Shown here one piece after another: positions 1 through 9,724 of a DNA stretch of 64,000 nucleotides; the first letter of the stretch is position 1, and each line of letters starts with the position of its first letter. The position numbers and the translations under genes are program-made. Below the pieces are notes generated by a model. The model saw only the letters and a list, made by a program, of their open reading frames with translations, did no database searches and was not told the DNA's origin. This stretch comes from Psilocybe azurescens (taxonomy: Eukaryota; Basidiomycota; Agaricomycetes; Agaricales; Agrocybaceae): contig JAJIRX010000510.1 of assembly GCA_023853785.1 (NCBI GenBank), positions 1 through 64,000 of the forward strand. Direction: 5' to 3'.

Positions 1-1861
1 GGAATCAAGATGTTACACTTTTTTGTCAGTGAAACTGAGCAAATTTCAACAAGTTTTGGGCCTCTATCCATATAATCAAAGACAGAAATTCACAGGTACC
101 TTGCAACGTACATCACATAATTCTATCCAACCAGCCCTTCTTATTTGCCCAAACTCATCTGTCTGTTTAACATCAGATTGCAATCGGTGTTCTTTAACAC
201 AAAATACCCGACCTCGGGATATTCCAACTGTGACTTTAATCAAAGGCATAGATGTATTTCAGAATGTCCAGTTGCTCTCTGATTTTGCAGTGCAACTGCA
301 AGACTATTTATTATGCAGATCATGAACGTACACCTGCAACAGATAATACAGAAGCTATGCAATTCTTTCTGAACTCTGCAGTTTATCTTAAGGTTGGACA
401 GAACCTTTGGGTAGATCGCAAGTTTTCAGCAGCAGTATTGAGTGGAATATATCATCTCCATGCATCTACATCTGGTTGGGCCAATTTTTTCAATGACACC
501 TATGGCACTGACTGTGTCACACTTTCGTCGCCAAGTTCAGGCTGCTTTTGTACATGAATCTATCCGGCAAGCTTCTGAGATGTCTGGAATAGATTTTATT
601 ATCCGAGATGTGGCGTCAATAGATGAAGTGACAGAAGAAGCCTTTACTGTTTTGGGTCATGAGGGTCTCATTCAGCCAGCAAAGGGTCATGCCTGTGCTG
701 AGTGCTCCCAACCCCACCGGAAGCAACATCAGATATAATTTCAACCCCTAATGACTCTTCTGCTGTTCTTGGTGTTGACCCTGTGGTAGAATCTACAGTA
801 GTGCAATCAGGTTCTATTAATCCTGCTGCTCAGAACTCAGTTCAGATGCAGAATGTAACAATGCGGGTAATTGATGGAATGGTTAATGGCACAAAGGTAT
901 TTTTTTAAATTCTGATCCATAATAGTAAGATTTAACATTATTATCTAGCATTGTGCATATGATGGTTGCACATCTGATTTAGCAAATTACCGAGGAGGTG
1001 CCTTTGTCAAGTGCATGAACATGAATTTGGCAATCGATGCCGTGTTAGAGATTGTACAGGCACTTCAATTCCTTCTACCATGGCTTGTGAAGCTCATCAA
1101 AATGTTTGGAATAAATACAAGCTTGATCACTCTGCTGAAGGGTTATCAGGCTCAAAGAGAATGTTAAACCATCAGCAAGAAAATTTAGAGTGGAATCCAA
1201 AACATGAGCGTGAATATCAGCCACATGACCAGCCACCTGCAGAACTTAAAAAATAAAACACTATTTTGGTCCTGCAACCTTTATTGTGTTGAAACAATCT
1301 GTTTCCCATGTGGTGTTGTTGAGGCATGGGCAAAATTTGCAAGATCAGAGTCAGATCCAAATATCCTGGCTTTTATAAACAAAGTTTATCCAACAAAGGA
1401 ATCACGCCTGACTATATCTGCATTGACAAAGCATGTACAGTGCTTAAACATATTGCTGCACAAGGTCACTGGGATGAATGGTCACAAACAACACGATTTA
1501 TAGTTGACAGTTATCATTACCAGAATCATCGCAAAACAGATATTCTTTGTCGAACTTGGTGTAATCCAGCTCCCACAGATGGGTCAGCTCCAAATTTAGT
1601 CATAACAGCAACAGCTTCTGATGGGACCACATATCAAAACGGGCATTTAATACTCAGGTAAAATTCTTTCTAGTCATTGTAATTATTTATGTACTGATAG
1701 TATAACTGAAATAGGCCTGTGAGCAACTCAATGCATGGCTTGGTGGTTTTGACTCCATTCTCAAGAGAATGACACCTCAAAACTATAACTGGTTTATACA
1801 TACCATGCTTTCTTATCACACAAGGAAGGTTCTCCAACGACAAGCTAAAAAAGAGGAGTGA
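1..1861 (+). pseudogene. KDZ-transposon-associated CxC5/CxC6 cysteine-cluster protein, broken
   Basis: This is the 3' part of a gene whose start lies before the window. The 5' half (to about 700) matches the CxC5 cluster family, with CPNS..CLTSDC near 140-190 and CNCK at about 292. From 949 the sequence C-x4-C ... C-x4-C (CAYDGC, CRVRDC) followed by CVETICFPCGVVEAWAKF, DYICIDKAC, RFIVDSYHY and ACEQLNAWLGGF matches the CxC6 family. Both families are known as proteins linked to Kyakuja-Dileera-Zisupton transposons; their exact role is unknown. Two GT-AG introns are visible, 897-948 and about 1659-1716, and the gene ends with TGA at 1859-1861. The reading frame changes near 280, 500, 715, 1003 and again between 1256 and 1330. 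At 1003 one T appears to be missing from a T-run. It is therefore broken or badly sequenced. The terminal repeats at 2034-2394 follow directly. Confidence 0.8.
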
Positions 1862-2033
1862 CAGTCACTGATCAGCTGGAAGCAGATGGCAATGATGATG
1901 ATGACTAGGCTAAATAAATGGCATATAAAGATATAACATGTATATGTAGACTATGGTAGATAGCAGTTGAAAACCTCTCTGGATATGGTAATTGGATTTC
2001 TTCAATAAAGTCTGCAATTAAACCAATAACAGT

Positions 2034-2394
2034 CCAGTGGAGTCCAGTGGACATCCAGTGGATATCCACTGGACTCCACTGGACAGAGCACTCTTGGATC
2101 TGGTCTAATTAATTGCTGAGAGTCCGGTGGAAGTCCATTGAAGTCCATTGAAGTCCATTGGAAGTCCAACGGACTGGACAGTCCGGCCAGTCCACCTGTT
2201 TTCTGTCTTGAAGTGACTTGACCGAATTTGACCGAATTTGGCCGGACTCTGACTGGACTGGTACCGGAATTTTTCAAGTCCAACGGAATCCGTTGGACGC
2301 CCATCGGACTGTCCAGCCAGATTCATCGGAATTGGCTGGGTCCGGTGAAAGTCCGTTGGAGTCCAACGGAATATGGGGGCACTGTAAAGTACAC
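2034..2394. repeat. Right end of a KDZ-like DNA transposon: palindrome array plus terminus
   Basis: The stretch is packed with short palindromes such as TCCAGTGGA, TCCACTGGA, TCCAACGGA and TCCGTTGGA, spaced about one helical turn apart, and ends in GTAAAGTACAC at 2384-2394. The same terminus (GGTAAAGTAC) ends the elements at 24592 and 42208. The right flank enters LINE copy Z. The matching left end is outside the window, so the 8-bp target duplication cannot be tested here. The CxC5/CxC6 gene immediately upstream suggests that this is the end of a coding copy. Confidence 0.65.
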
Positions 2395-2977
2395 GGTGGA
2401 GGCAGGCTTGTCAGCCCAACCTTTCCCTTTGTCCTGCTGTGCTCGGATGGGAGGCCTGGCCGGCGCATTTCTATGAGAGGAACGTGCAGGCTCAGCCGGT
2501 ATCATAACAATGTCGTCGTCTCCAGCTCCGGGCCGTGGTCAGACCAAGCGGGGGGGAGGAGAGACGGAGAGGGTCTGAGAGTTCCGACCGACAGCCAAAA
2601 GGCCATCGTATAGTGTCATCTTCTGCAGTGAATAGCTCCGCAACCGCACGGATTGGGAGGATGTTTTTGGGAGTGGGAGTAGTACCCAAGTCCCCATTGA
2701 AGGTCTTGCGAGTGAAATCAACCACCGCTTGAGCCGGGATGCAGTCGACGAAGGTTGAGCTGCGGATGGTTTGACTCTGGAGGCCACCGCCTGAAAGGGG
2801 GATGGTGGCCTTGTGGGTTGCTGTTTAGACGGCATAGCTGTGGAGACCCAAGCTAATACTGCCTGTGGTGGTAATGCTGGGGGTGGTTACCCAAGTAGAT
2901 CTTCATTGAGAACGTTGTTGACGATGAGCAAGTTTTTCTCACGGTGGCTATGTGGCAGTACCGAACAAGAAAGGATG
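2395..2977 (-). pseudogene. LINE copy Z: 5' UTR and ORF1 N-terminus only
   Basis: This minus-strand fragment begins at the exact LINE 5' end (2977, CATCC on the minus strand) shared with copies B (13513) and D (34705). ORF1 starts at the ATG at 2835 with MPSKQQPTRPPSPF, as in the other copies, and continues to the DDTI and ARPP regions before being cut at 2394 by the KDZ-like terminus. ORF1 of such LINEs is a nucleic-acid chaperone; only its low-complexity Pro/Ser/Ala-rich N-terminal part remains here. Frame changes are present. The right flank is Copia-1 RNase H sequence, so the LINE had inserted into a Copia element. Confidence 0.75.
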
Positions 2978-3359
2978 TGGTGCAGTTGGCTGGAGCAGCA
3001 AACTGCAAGGAATTGTTGCGCTTTCTACCACTGAAGCAGAGTTCATTGCAGCTGTTGAAGCAGGCAAGGAGATTGCATGGATGCGCAACATTCTGCCGAA
3101 TTTGGTTATCACATTGACAAGCCTTCCACTCTTCACATTGACAACCAATCAGCTATCAGCGCCTCCACAAAATCCCGAACACCATGGACGCATGAAGCAT
3201 CTGGACCTGCGCTTCTACCGGCTGCTGCCATGCAGTAAATGACAAGATGATCAACCCTACATTTGTTTCAACTGATCAGCAAGTTGCAGACATTCTTACG
3301 AAGGCTCTGCCTGCTGCGAAGTTTGAGTTTTGCCGAGAGGAGATGGGGATTTATGTTTA
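2978..3359 (+). pseudogene. Copia-1 RNase H C-terminal fragment
   Basis: This is the last part of a Ty1/Copia polyprotein: GWSSKLQGIVALSTTEAEF, KEIAWMRNIL, NPEHHGRMKHLDLRFY and QVADILTKALP, the RNase H and tail motifs that degrade the RNA strand during reverse transcription. Frame changes occur near 3110 and 3235, and the ORF ends with TAG at 3357-3359. It is truncated on the left by LINE copy Z and followed at 3410 by its LTR. The site AGGAATTG at 3008-3015 is the uninterrupted version of the place where the 9-kb element inserted at 15619 in another copy. Confidence 0.85.
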
Positions 3360-3409
3360 GAGTATATTTCATTCTTTTTATTTCTGAGACTGTTCAGATC
3401 ATGGGGATG

Positions 3410-3658
3410 TTAGAATTGATATTTCAGACTCAGACTGATGGGATCACATGACAGACACCTATGTAGCTGTAGTACACCGCTTGAACTCCTTAGTTACTCA
3501 CTTTGGACTTCAGGCAAGTAGATAGCTTAGTTCAGTCTCAATACACTGAGTTACTCACTTTGGACTTCAGGCCCTCATAGCCACTCTGTCTGATACAGTG
3601 TGACCACGAAACTCGGACCACAGCTGTCTTGCACGTTTCAAACTCGCCACCTTTAACA
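3410..3658 (+). repeat. Copia-1 3' LTR
   Basis: A 249-bp LTR starts TGTTAGAATTG and ends CACCTTTAACA, giving the inverted TGTTA/TAACA ends. It matches the LTRs at 14894-15145 (minus) and 24993-25244 (plus). It follows the Copia-1 RNase H fragment and abuts LINE copy A directly. Confidence 0.85.
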
Positions 3659-4252
3659 GACCTGGACCACCTCACAGAGCGTGAAGAGGTTGCTTCGGCA
3701 CTCAAAGCCTCTCCCATCTGGTCTTCATTGCACATTCTATGCGGGATCCCCATGTAGTTCGCACCTCCAAGGCAAGCACCACCGCCACTGCTTTTGACAT
3801 CTGGGACACCACCTCTGGTGCCCGCTAGCCGCCAGCTCGTCGACAAACAGTTCATGTTCAGGGGTCGCCCCCTCTGGACACGCTTCTAGTTCTAAGAGCT
3901 CCAGCGCCCCCTCTGCACTCGGTGTTGGAAGTGGGGCCATCCAGTTGGTTGCTGCCATGCAGTCGCCACCAAATGTCCACGATGCTCTGGTCCTCACAAG
4001 TTGGAGGAGTATCACGCCGTTGCAGACTGCTGCAAAGGCAATCCAAAGGCAGACCCCCTCAGGCACCTAGGCCTGGTGGGGAGCCCTGCCCTCACACCCT
4101 CGCTGCCCCAACTGTGGAAAGAATCACGGTGCCCATGAGCGCGCTTGCGTGTTCTGGAGTCACAGGTTCGATCAGCTTTGGCATGTCGAGAAATATCGTC
4201 AGGTACGAGTGAACTCTTTCGCGACCGTCAGTCCCTAACCAGCAGTCACTAG
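3659..4252 (+). pseudogene. LINE copy A ORF1 C-terminus with CCHC zinc knuckles
   Basis: The fragment contains DLDHLTEREEVASALKASPIW, QLVDKQFMFRGRPLW and a knuckle cluster beginning CTRCWKWGHPVGC and CPRCSGPHKLEEY. These RNA-binding motifs belong to the LINE ORF1 protein that packages the transcript. In-frame stops occur near 3755, 3888 and 3896, and there are frame changes. The ORF1 stop TAG (4250-4252) is separated from the ORF2 ATG (4254) by a single G, as in copies B, C and D. Confidence 0.75.
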
Positions 4253-4253
4253 G

Positions 4254-7200
4254 ATGAGTCAAACTGTCCAGGACCTTCCGGTTAGAATTTTGAGTTTCAA
4301 CTGCGCAAAGTCCAGCCTAAGCGTAGAAACTATACTCAAACATTTTGTATTAGCATACAATATTGTTTTTATCCAAGAACCTCCTTGAGGTTTGTCCGCA
4401 CCGCACCGTCCACTTCTCGTAAGACTGGCGATGATGTTATCAGCACCCCATTGCATCCAGCTTGGTTGCCTATGGTACGCAACTCTGAACCCGATACTCA
4501 CCCAAGGGTTATGGCCTATGTGTCTAACCGCTTGAAAGAGTTTCGCCTCGATGTGTCACGATCTTATTGATCATCGCGATGTGTTAGTTCTCAGCCTGTT
4601 CACAAATGGACAGAGCTACAACCTGATGAATGTCTATTCTGACGAAACTCATACGGCTGCTCTCCTCCTGGCGGAGGAGGCGGCCTCACTTCCACCTTTC
4701 ATTTACATGAGGGGTGACTTCAACATCCACTCCCAGGAATGGGATGGAGGCCATCGTGGCCATCCAGGAGTTGCCACTCAACTCCTCAATACTGCAGTGG
4801 AAATAGGGTTGCAACGGGCTCCCTTTGTGAACCCGGGACCTTCTACCTCTGCATCCAAGGCTTTCGCTCAACAGTGATTGACTTGGTATTTGTGCAACCG
4901 GACCAGACCCTGACAGCACAGGTCACCCGTGTGCACAATGCCATGGGCGAGTCGGATCATATCCCGCTTGCCACTACTTTATCGATCTCTGCTGATTCTG
5001 GGGCCACGCCCGCAGAGCACTCAAAGCCGACAGAGAGGAGCAAATCCGCTTTGTCAGAGTCGTTGAGGGAGAGTTTGCCATTAAAGTGGACGAACATGCT
5101 CCTCTCAACACACCCGACCAGATTGACGCAGTGGCGCAAGCTATTTCTGATTTGTTTTCTGCAGCATGGGAAACCTGCTCCAGAGAGGTCACTATTACGA
5201 GGTGCTCAAAACCGTGGTGGATGGATGAGTGCTCAGTCGCGCTTCAGGCTTACCGGGAACATGGTCTTCCGGAGGACTGGAAGCTATATTGAAAGGCGGT
5301 CAAAAATGCCAAACAGGTTTTGTTTGATTCTAGGATCACAGAAATATCCATTACCAACAAGTGCACTTGGGACCTCATGTCTTGGGTCCAACAGCGCAAG
5401 TTACCACCGTGCGAGGCTATTCAATATCAGGGCAGCCTTGCCACACCCTTCCTCAGTTGTGGGATGCTCTCCACAACACGTATAATTCGGCGTCGGACCA
5501 TGCGTTTGACATTGGCATTCTTGATTCCATCCCGACATGCCTGTTTGGGGATGGGTCCCATTCTCTGCACTTGAGATGCGGGAGACGCTGGCCTCCTGCT
5601 CCAACGTGTCAACCCCAGGGCCGGACCACATCAAGTGGTCTCATCTCAAGATGTTGATGCGGGGGCCCACCCATGTCTTCACCGTCTTACTTGGCGCCGC
5701 CAATGCCTGCCTTAGGGTTGGGCATTGACCTAAGCACTTCAAAGAGTCCATATCGGTTATCATTCCAAAACCGAACAAGCCCTCCTACTCTGCTCCAAAG
5801 GCATTCAGGCCCATTGTGCTCCTGAACACCATTGGCAAACTGATTGAGAAAATGCTTTCCAATCACATTCAGTTTGATGGCATCGCTTCAGATGTCTTCC
5901 ACCCAAATCAAATCGGAGGGATCTGCCAACGATCCACCGAGGATGCCAGCCTTATCCTGACGCACATGGTGCGTGCTGGGTGGGCCAAGGGACTCAAGAC
6001 TAGCATCATTGCCTTTGATGTCGCCTCAGTTCTTCCCGTCACTCAACTATGAGGTTCTCATGGCTATCCTTTGGAAGTTGGGGTTTAGCGACAATGTCGT
6101 TAAATTCTTCTCCCACTATCTGGTCGGTCGCTCTACGCAGTATGCATGAGGGACTTTATTTCTGACCTTCGTTAGGCAGATGTAGGAGTGGGACAGGGCT
6201 CCGCCCTGTCCCCAGTCCTCTCTGCCCTTTACCTCACCCTCATTATGAAGCTCTTCGAACTGGATCCACTCACTCGTGGGTGCTTCTTGCTCTCATATGT
6301 CAATGATGGCACTCTTGTGGTGCAATCGAAGTCCCTTCTCGACAACTGTGAATCCCTTAAACGGGCTTATGGTGTCATATTTGAACTGTTCAAGAAATTT
6401 GGACTTGTACTGGAGCACGACAAGTCTGAAGTGTTTCACTTCGACCGGTCGCACTCCAAAGACAACCCCTGTCGATCTGGGCTATGCACCGTATACCGGG
6501 CGCGAACCCCTCTCAAACCCAAGCTATACTGGCGATACTTAGGTTTCTATTTCGATCACAAAATCACCTTTACTGAGCATGTCCGATACTACTCCACCAA
6601 GGCTTTGTCTACTGTCAAGGCAATGAAGATACTTGGTAGTTCCACTCGAGGTCTGCGCCCTGTCCAGAAGCGTGTCCTTTATCAGCGCCTCGCGATACTT
6701 CCTATAGTTACGTAAGGCTTTCGTCTTTGGTACTTTGCAGCCACTCGCTGCAAAGGTGCCCTTCATCATCTCTCAGTAATGCAGCATTCCGCTGCACTGT
6801 AGATTACTGGTGCTTTCCGCACTTCTCCGACTGGTGGAGTGGAGGCCCTTGCAGGCCTCTCCCCATCAATCTCCTTCTTTGTCGTCTGTCTGAGCAAGCC
6901 GACTATCAGTTTGCCACCCTGACCCCAACTCATCCTGTGAGAGCCTTTCTCTCTCGCTTTCAATTCGCGGCACTATCGCACCACACCCTTCTCTTTCGAT
7001 CCAGACCATGTCTGAACCGGAGATCTTCCGCACTAGTGGGACTCTGTTTGAGTCCGACACTAATGTTCTTGCTCTGACGGAGACCCTACTCCTGATGAAC
7101 CCGCTCTCCAGACCAGGTGTTCGACTCATGGACCGCTTTGTGGACCAAGTCCATTTTGATGACTGCAAGATTTCTCATGGCGATGCCGACAAGGAATTGA

Positions 7201-7440
7201 ATTGGTTGACAACCGATGTTGGGCATTGTGGGGGAATCTTTGTTCGGCAGTCTTGATTGGCATGGGCCAATTATCCGCTTGGCTCATGGTTGTTTGAGAA
7301 TTCCTGAGGAAGGGCCGTTTCGGCGGGGCTTGGCTCGCCACTGGCATTGGTGTTTGACTCACCTACCCCACTCAGGACCTAGGCCGCATTACGAATGGCG
7401 TCGAGTATGCGGGAACTAGGGAGAGCTGGTACCGCTGGTC
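4254..7440 (+). pseudogene. LINE copy A ORF2: endonuclease and reverse transcriptase
   Basis: ORF2 starts MSQTVQDLPVRILSFNC and shows an exonuclease-endonuclease-phosphatase domain (IQEP near 4375; GDFNIHSQEWDG near 4715; SDHIPL near 4955). The reverse transcriptase follows from about 5625: DHIKWSHLK, FRPIVLLNTIGKLIEKML, GQGSALSPVLSALYL and LLSYVNDGTL at about 6290-6315. Together these domains nick target DNA and copy the RNA in place. The catalytic box is YVND rather than YVDD. There are many frameshifts and stops; one, in motif A (GATGTCGCCTCAG at 6027-6039), is shared with copy D but not copy G. A conserved LINE tail continues to about 7440; I do not see a clear RNase H in this copy. Confidence 0.8.
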
Positions 7441-7796
7441 TCGGCTGCTGGACTTGGGCACCCCCGCCCTTGTTAGTTATCTCCTGCTGGTGCTGCATCT
7501 GCTTCACCCCAGGCTTCCTAAGGATAGGGTCACTCCTATCCTATATCCCGCGAGGTTGTTCTTTGTAGATAAGGTTATTCTGCATCGAGGCTGGCGTTAT
7601 ATCTCCACAGTAGTTACCCCGTTATGTGTTCAGCACGGTCATTTATCGTAGGCTTCAGTGTTTCCAACGGACTCTTAGTAGTTTCAGCGAACAGTTTCTT
7701 AGTAGTTACCTGGTCGGGTATTTGTACTTAGTGACCAGACTGCTTTCGTGCACCGGTATACAAATTGATGATATAAAAAAAAAAAAAAAAAAAAAA

Positions 7797-9279
7797 GTAG
7801 TCAATGCCAGGACGCTGACTGAAGCCCTTGGCAATGATGCGAGCCTTATAACGCTCAATTGTTCCATCTGCATTCCATTTGATTTTAAAGACCCAACCAG
7901 ACCCAATAGCCTTTTGCCCAGGTGGGAGCTCAACTCGCTCCCATGTTAGATTATGCTGTAGCAGATTGAATTCTGTAGTAGCAGCATCTTCCCACATGTG
8001 TGCATCATTGCCTTTCATAGCCTGCTTATATGTGCGAGGATCAGCACCTGAAGCAAGACCTGCAAACTGCACTTCCTCAAATCCAGGATCATTAGCATCA
8101 TCTGGTTCAGGTGGATGATCAACTTTCCACCATTCACCAGGTTGCTTAATAGGACGCGTAGAGTATCATAGCAATGCAGGATCAACTGGAGCACGTTGGC
8201 ATTGACGATGTGGCGGATTAGGAGGTGGTGGAACAGCTTGTTGCTGTGGCAGTTCAGCTGGCTGTTCAGGATCTGCAATTGGTGTATCAGGCTCATCAAT
8301 GTGCAATGGCATTGTAAAAGCGTCATCATCATCATCAAAATCAAAGCCATACTCCCCCTCAACATTGGGAGAGTGCACATCAGCAGTAGCAGTGGGAAGG
8401 AGGTCAATTTTAGGCATAGGCCCAGTAGACAAGCCAGGAAAGCATCTTTCATCAAAATCAGCTCTTTCAGAGATAATGTACTTTTTGGTGACTGGGTTGT
8501 AGAATTCCCAGCCCTTGTACCCAGCAGGGTAACCAACAAAGATGCACTTCTCCATATGAGACTGTAATGACTTGCGCTTATCTCCCTGAATATAAATATA
8601 AGCAAGGCATCTCCAAACCCTCAGATGACTGACATCAGGTTTGCGCTTGTTCCAGCCCTCATATGGAGTCTTATCTGGCAGAGGGGCTGTAGGAACGCGA
8701 TTCCACACATGTATGTATGCAGCAACACAGCGACCCCAAAACCAAGCTGGTAAACGTAATTCATTCATCATGGATGTGATATGTTCAGCCATGGTGCGAT
8801 TTGCACATTCAGCAACTCCATTCTGTTGTGGGGCGATTGCATGTAGTATGACGACGCTCAATGCAACACAGGTCTGTGTATCTAATAAATGCATTTGACA
8901 TGTATTCTCCAGCTTTATCATCCTGTAGAGCTTTCAGTTTAAAGTCTGTAATATTCTCAGCCCAAGCTTTGTATGTCTGGAATGCTTCCAAAGCTTCACT
9001 TTTCTGCTTGAGCAGAACAGCAGCTCTATCCTTTGTGCAATCGTCTATGAATGTAATCCAATAGCAATAGCCTTCAGGAGTAGGGGGTGAGATAGGGCCT
9101 TTGAGATCTGAGAATACAAGCTCTAAAGGATACTTGGATGTGCTGGGAGATGTGGGAAATGGATTGGAATGCATCTTGCCTGCTAAGCAAGGTTCACATA
9201 TGGGATCTGGCTGTTGCTTTGAATTAAGCTTAAGTCCAGTGATCATGTTCTCTTTGATCATCTTGTGGATATCTGTGTA
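7797..9279 (-). pseudogene. Copia-1/3-type pol: integrase and start of reverse transcriptase
   Basis: On the minus strand this reads GAG-pre-integrase (EPCLAGKMH), integrase (FSDLKGP; FIDDCTKDRAAV; NGVAECANRTMAEH), a linker rich in Asp and Pro, then the reverse transcriptase start (NADGTIERYKARIIAKGFSQ), ending at GIDY. Integrase inserts the cDNA and the reverse transcriptase makes it. The segment is bounded by two LINE poly(A) tails, copy A at 7796 and copy B at 9280, so both LINEs inserted into it. Frame changes occur near 8165 and 8860. The RT part is almost identical to Copia-3 at 36304-37035, while gag and LTR for this orientation are at 13514-15145. Confidence 0.85.
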
Positions 9280-9724
9280 TTTTTTTTTTTTTTTTTTTTA
9301 AATCATCAATTTGTATACCGGTGTGCGAAAGCAGTCTGGTCACTAAGTACAAATGCCCGACCAGGTAACTACTAAGAAACTGTTCGCCGAAACTACTAAG
9401 AGTCCATTGGAAACACTGAAGCCTACGATAAATGACCGTGCTGAACACATAACGGGGTAATTAATGTGGGGATATAACGCCAACTTCAATGCAGAGTAAG
9501 AAAGAGAAAAACAAACTCATCTATAAAGAACAACCTCACAGGATATAGACTAGGAGTGACCCTAGCCTTAGGAAGCCTGGGGTGGAGTGGAAACAACACC
9601 AGCAGGAGATAACTAACAAGGGCGAGGGGGCGCCCCAAGTCCAACGACTGAGACTAGCAGTACCAGCTCTCCCTAGTTCCCGCATACTCAATGCCATTCA
9701 TAACGCCGGCCTAGGTCCTGAGTG

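Larger units (their letters stand above)
3659..7796 (+). mobile_element. LINE copy A, 5'-truncated, with poly(A) tail
   Basis: This non-LTR retrotransposon copy covers the C-terminal half of ORF1, ORF2, a 3' UTR from about 7445 and a pure A22 tail at 7775-7796. The 5' side is cut at the Copia-1 LTR. The 3' UTR is shared with copy B (complement of 9300-9710). The tail lies inside minus-strand Copia pol, right at the GIDY codons of the reverse transcriptase, so this copy inserted into that Copia element. Confidence 0.85.

Noticed and set aside
2105..2326. Small ORFs on both strands across the terminal palindromes
   Set aside because: They arise from the GTCCAACGGA repeats and encode no recognisable protein.
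2034..2390. Regular short repeats that could suggest a CRISPR-like array
   Set aside because: The units are 10-11 bp palindromes without spacers of constant length, and no cas gene or bacterial context exists.
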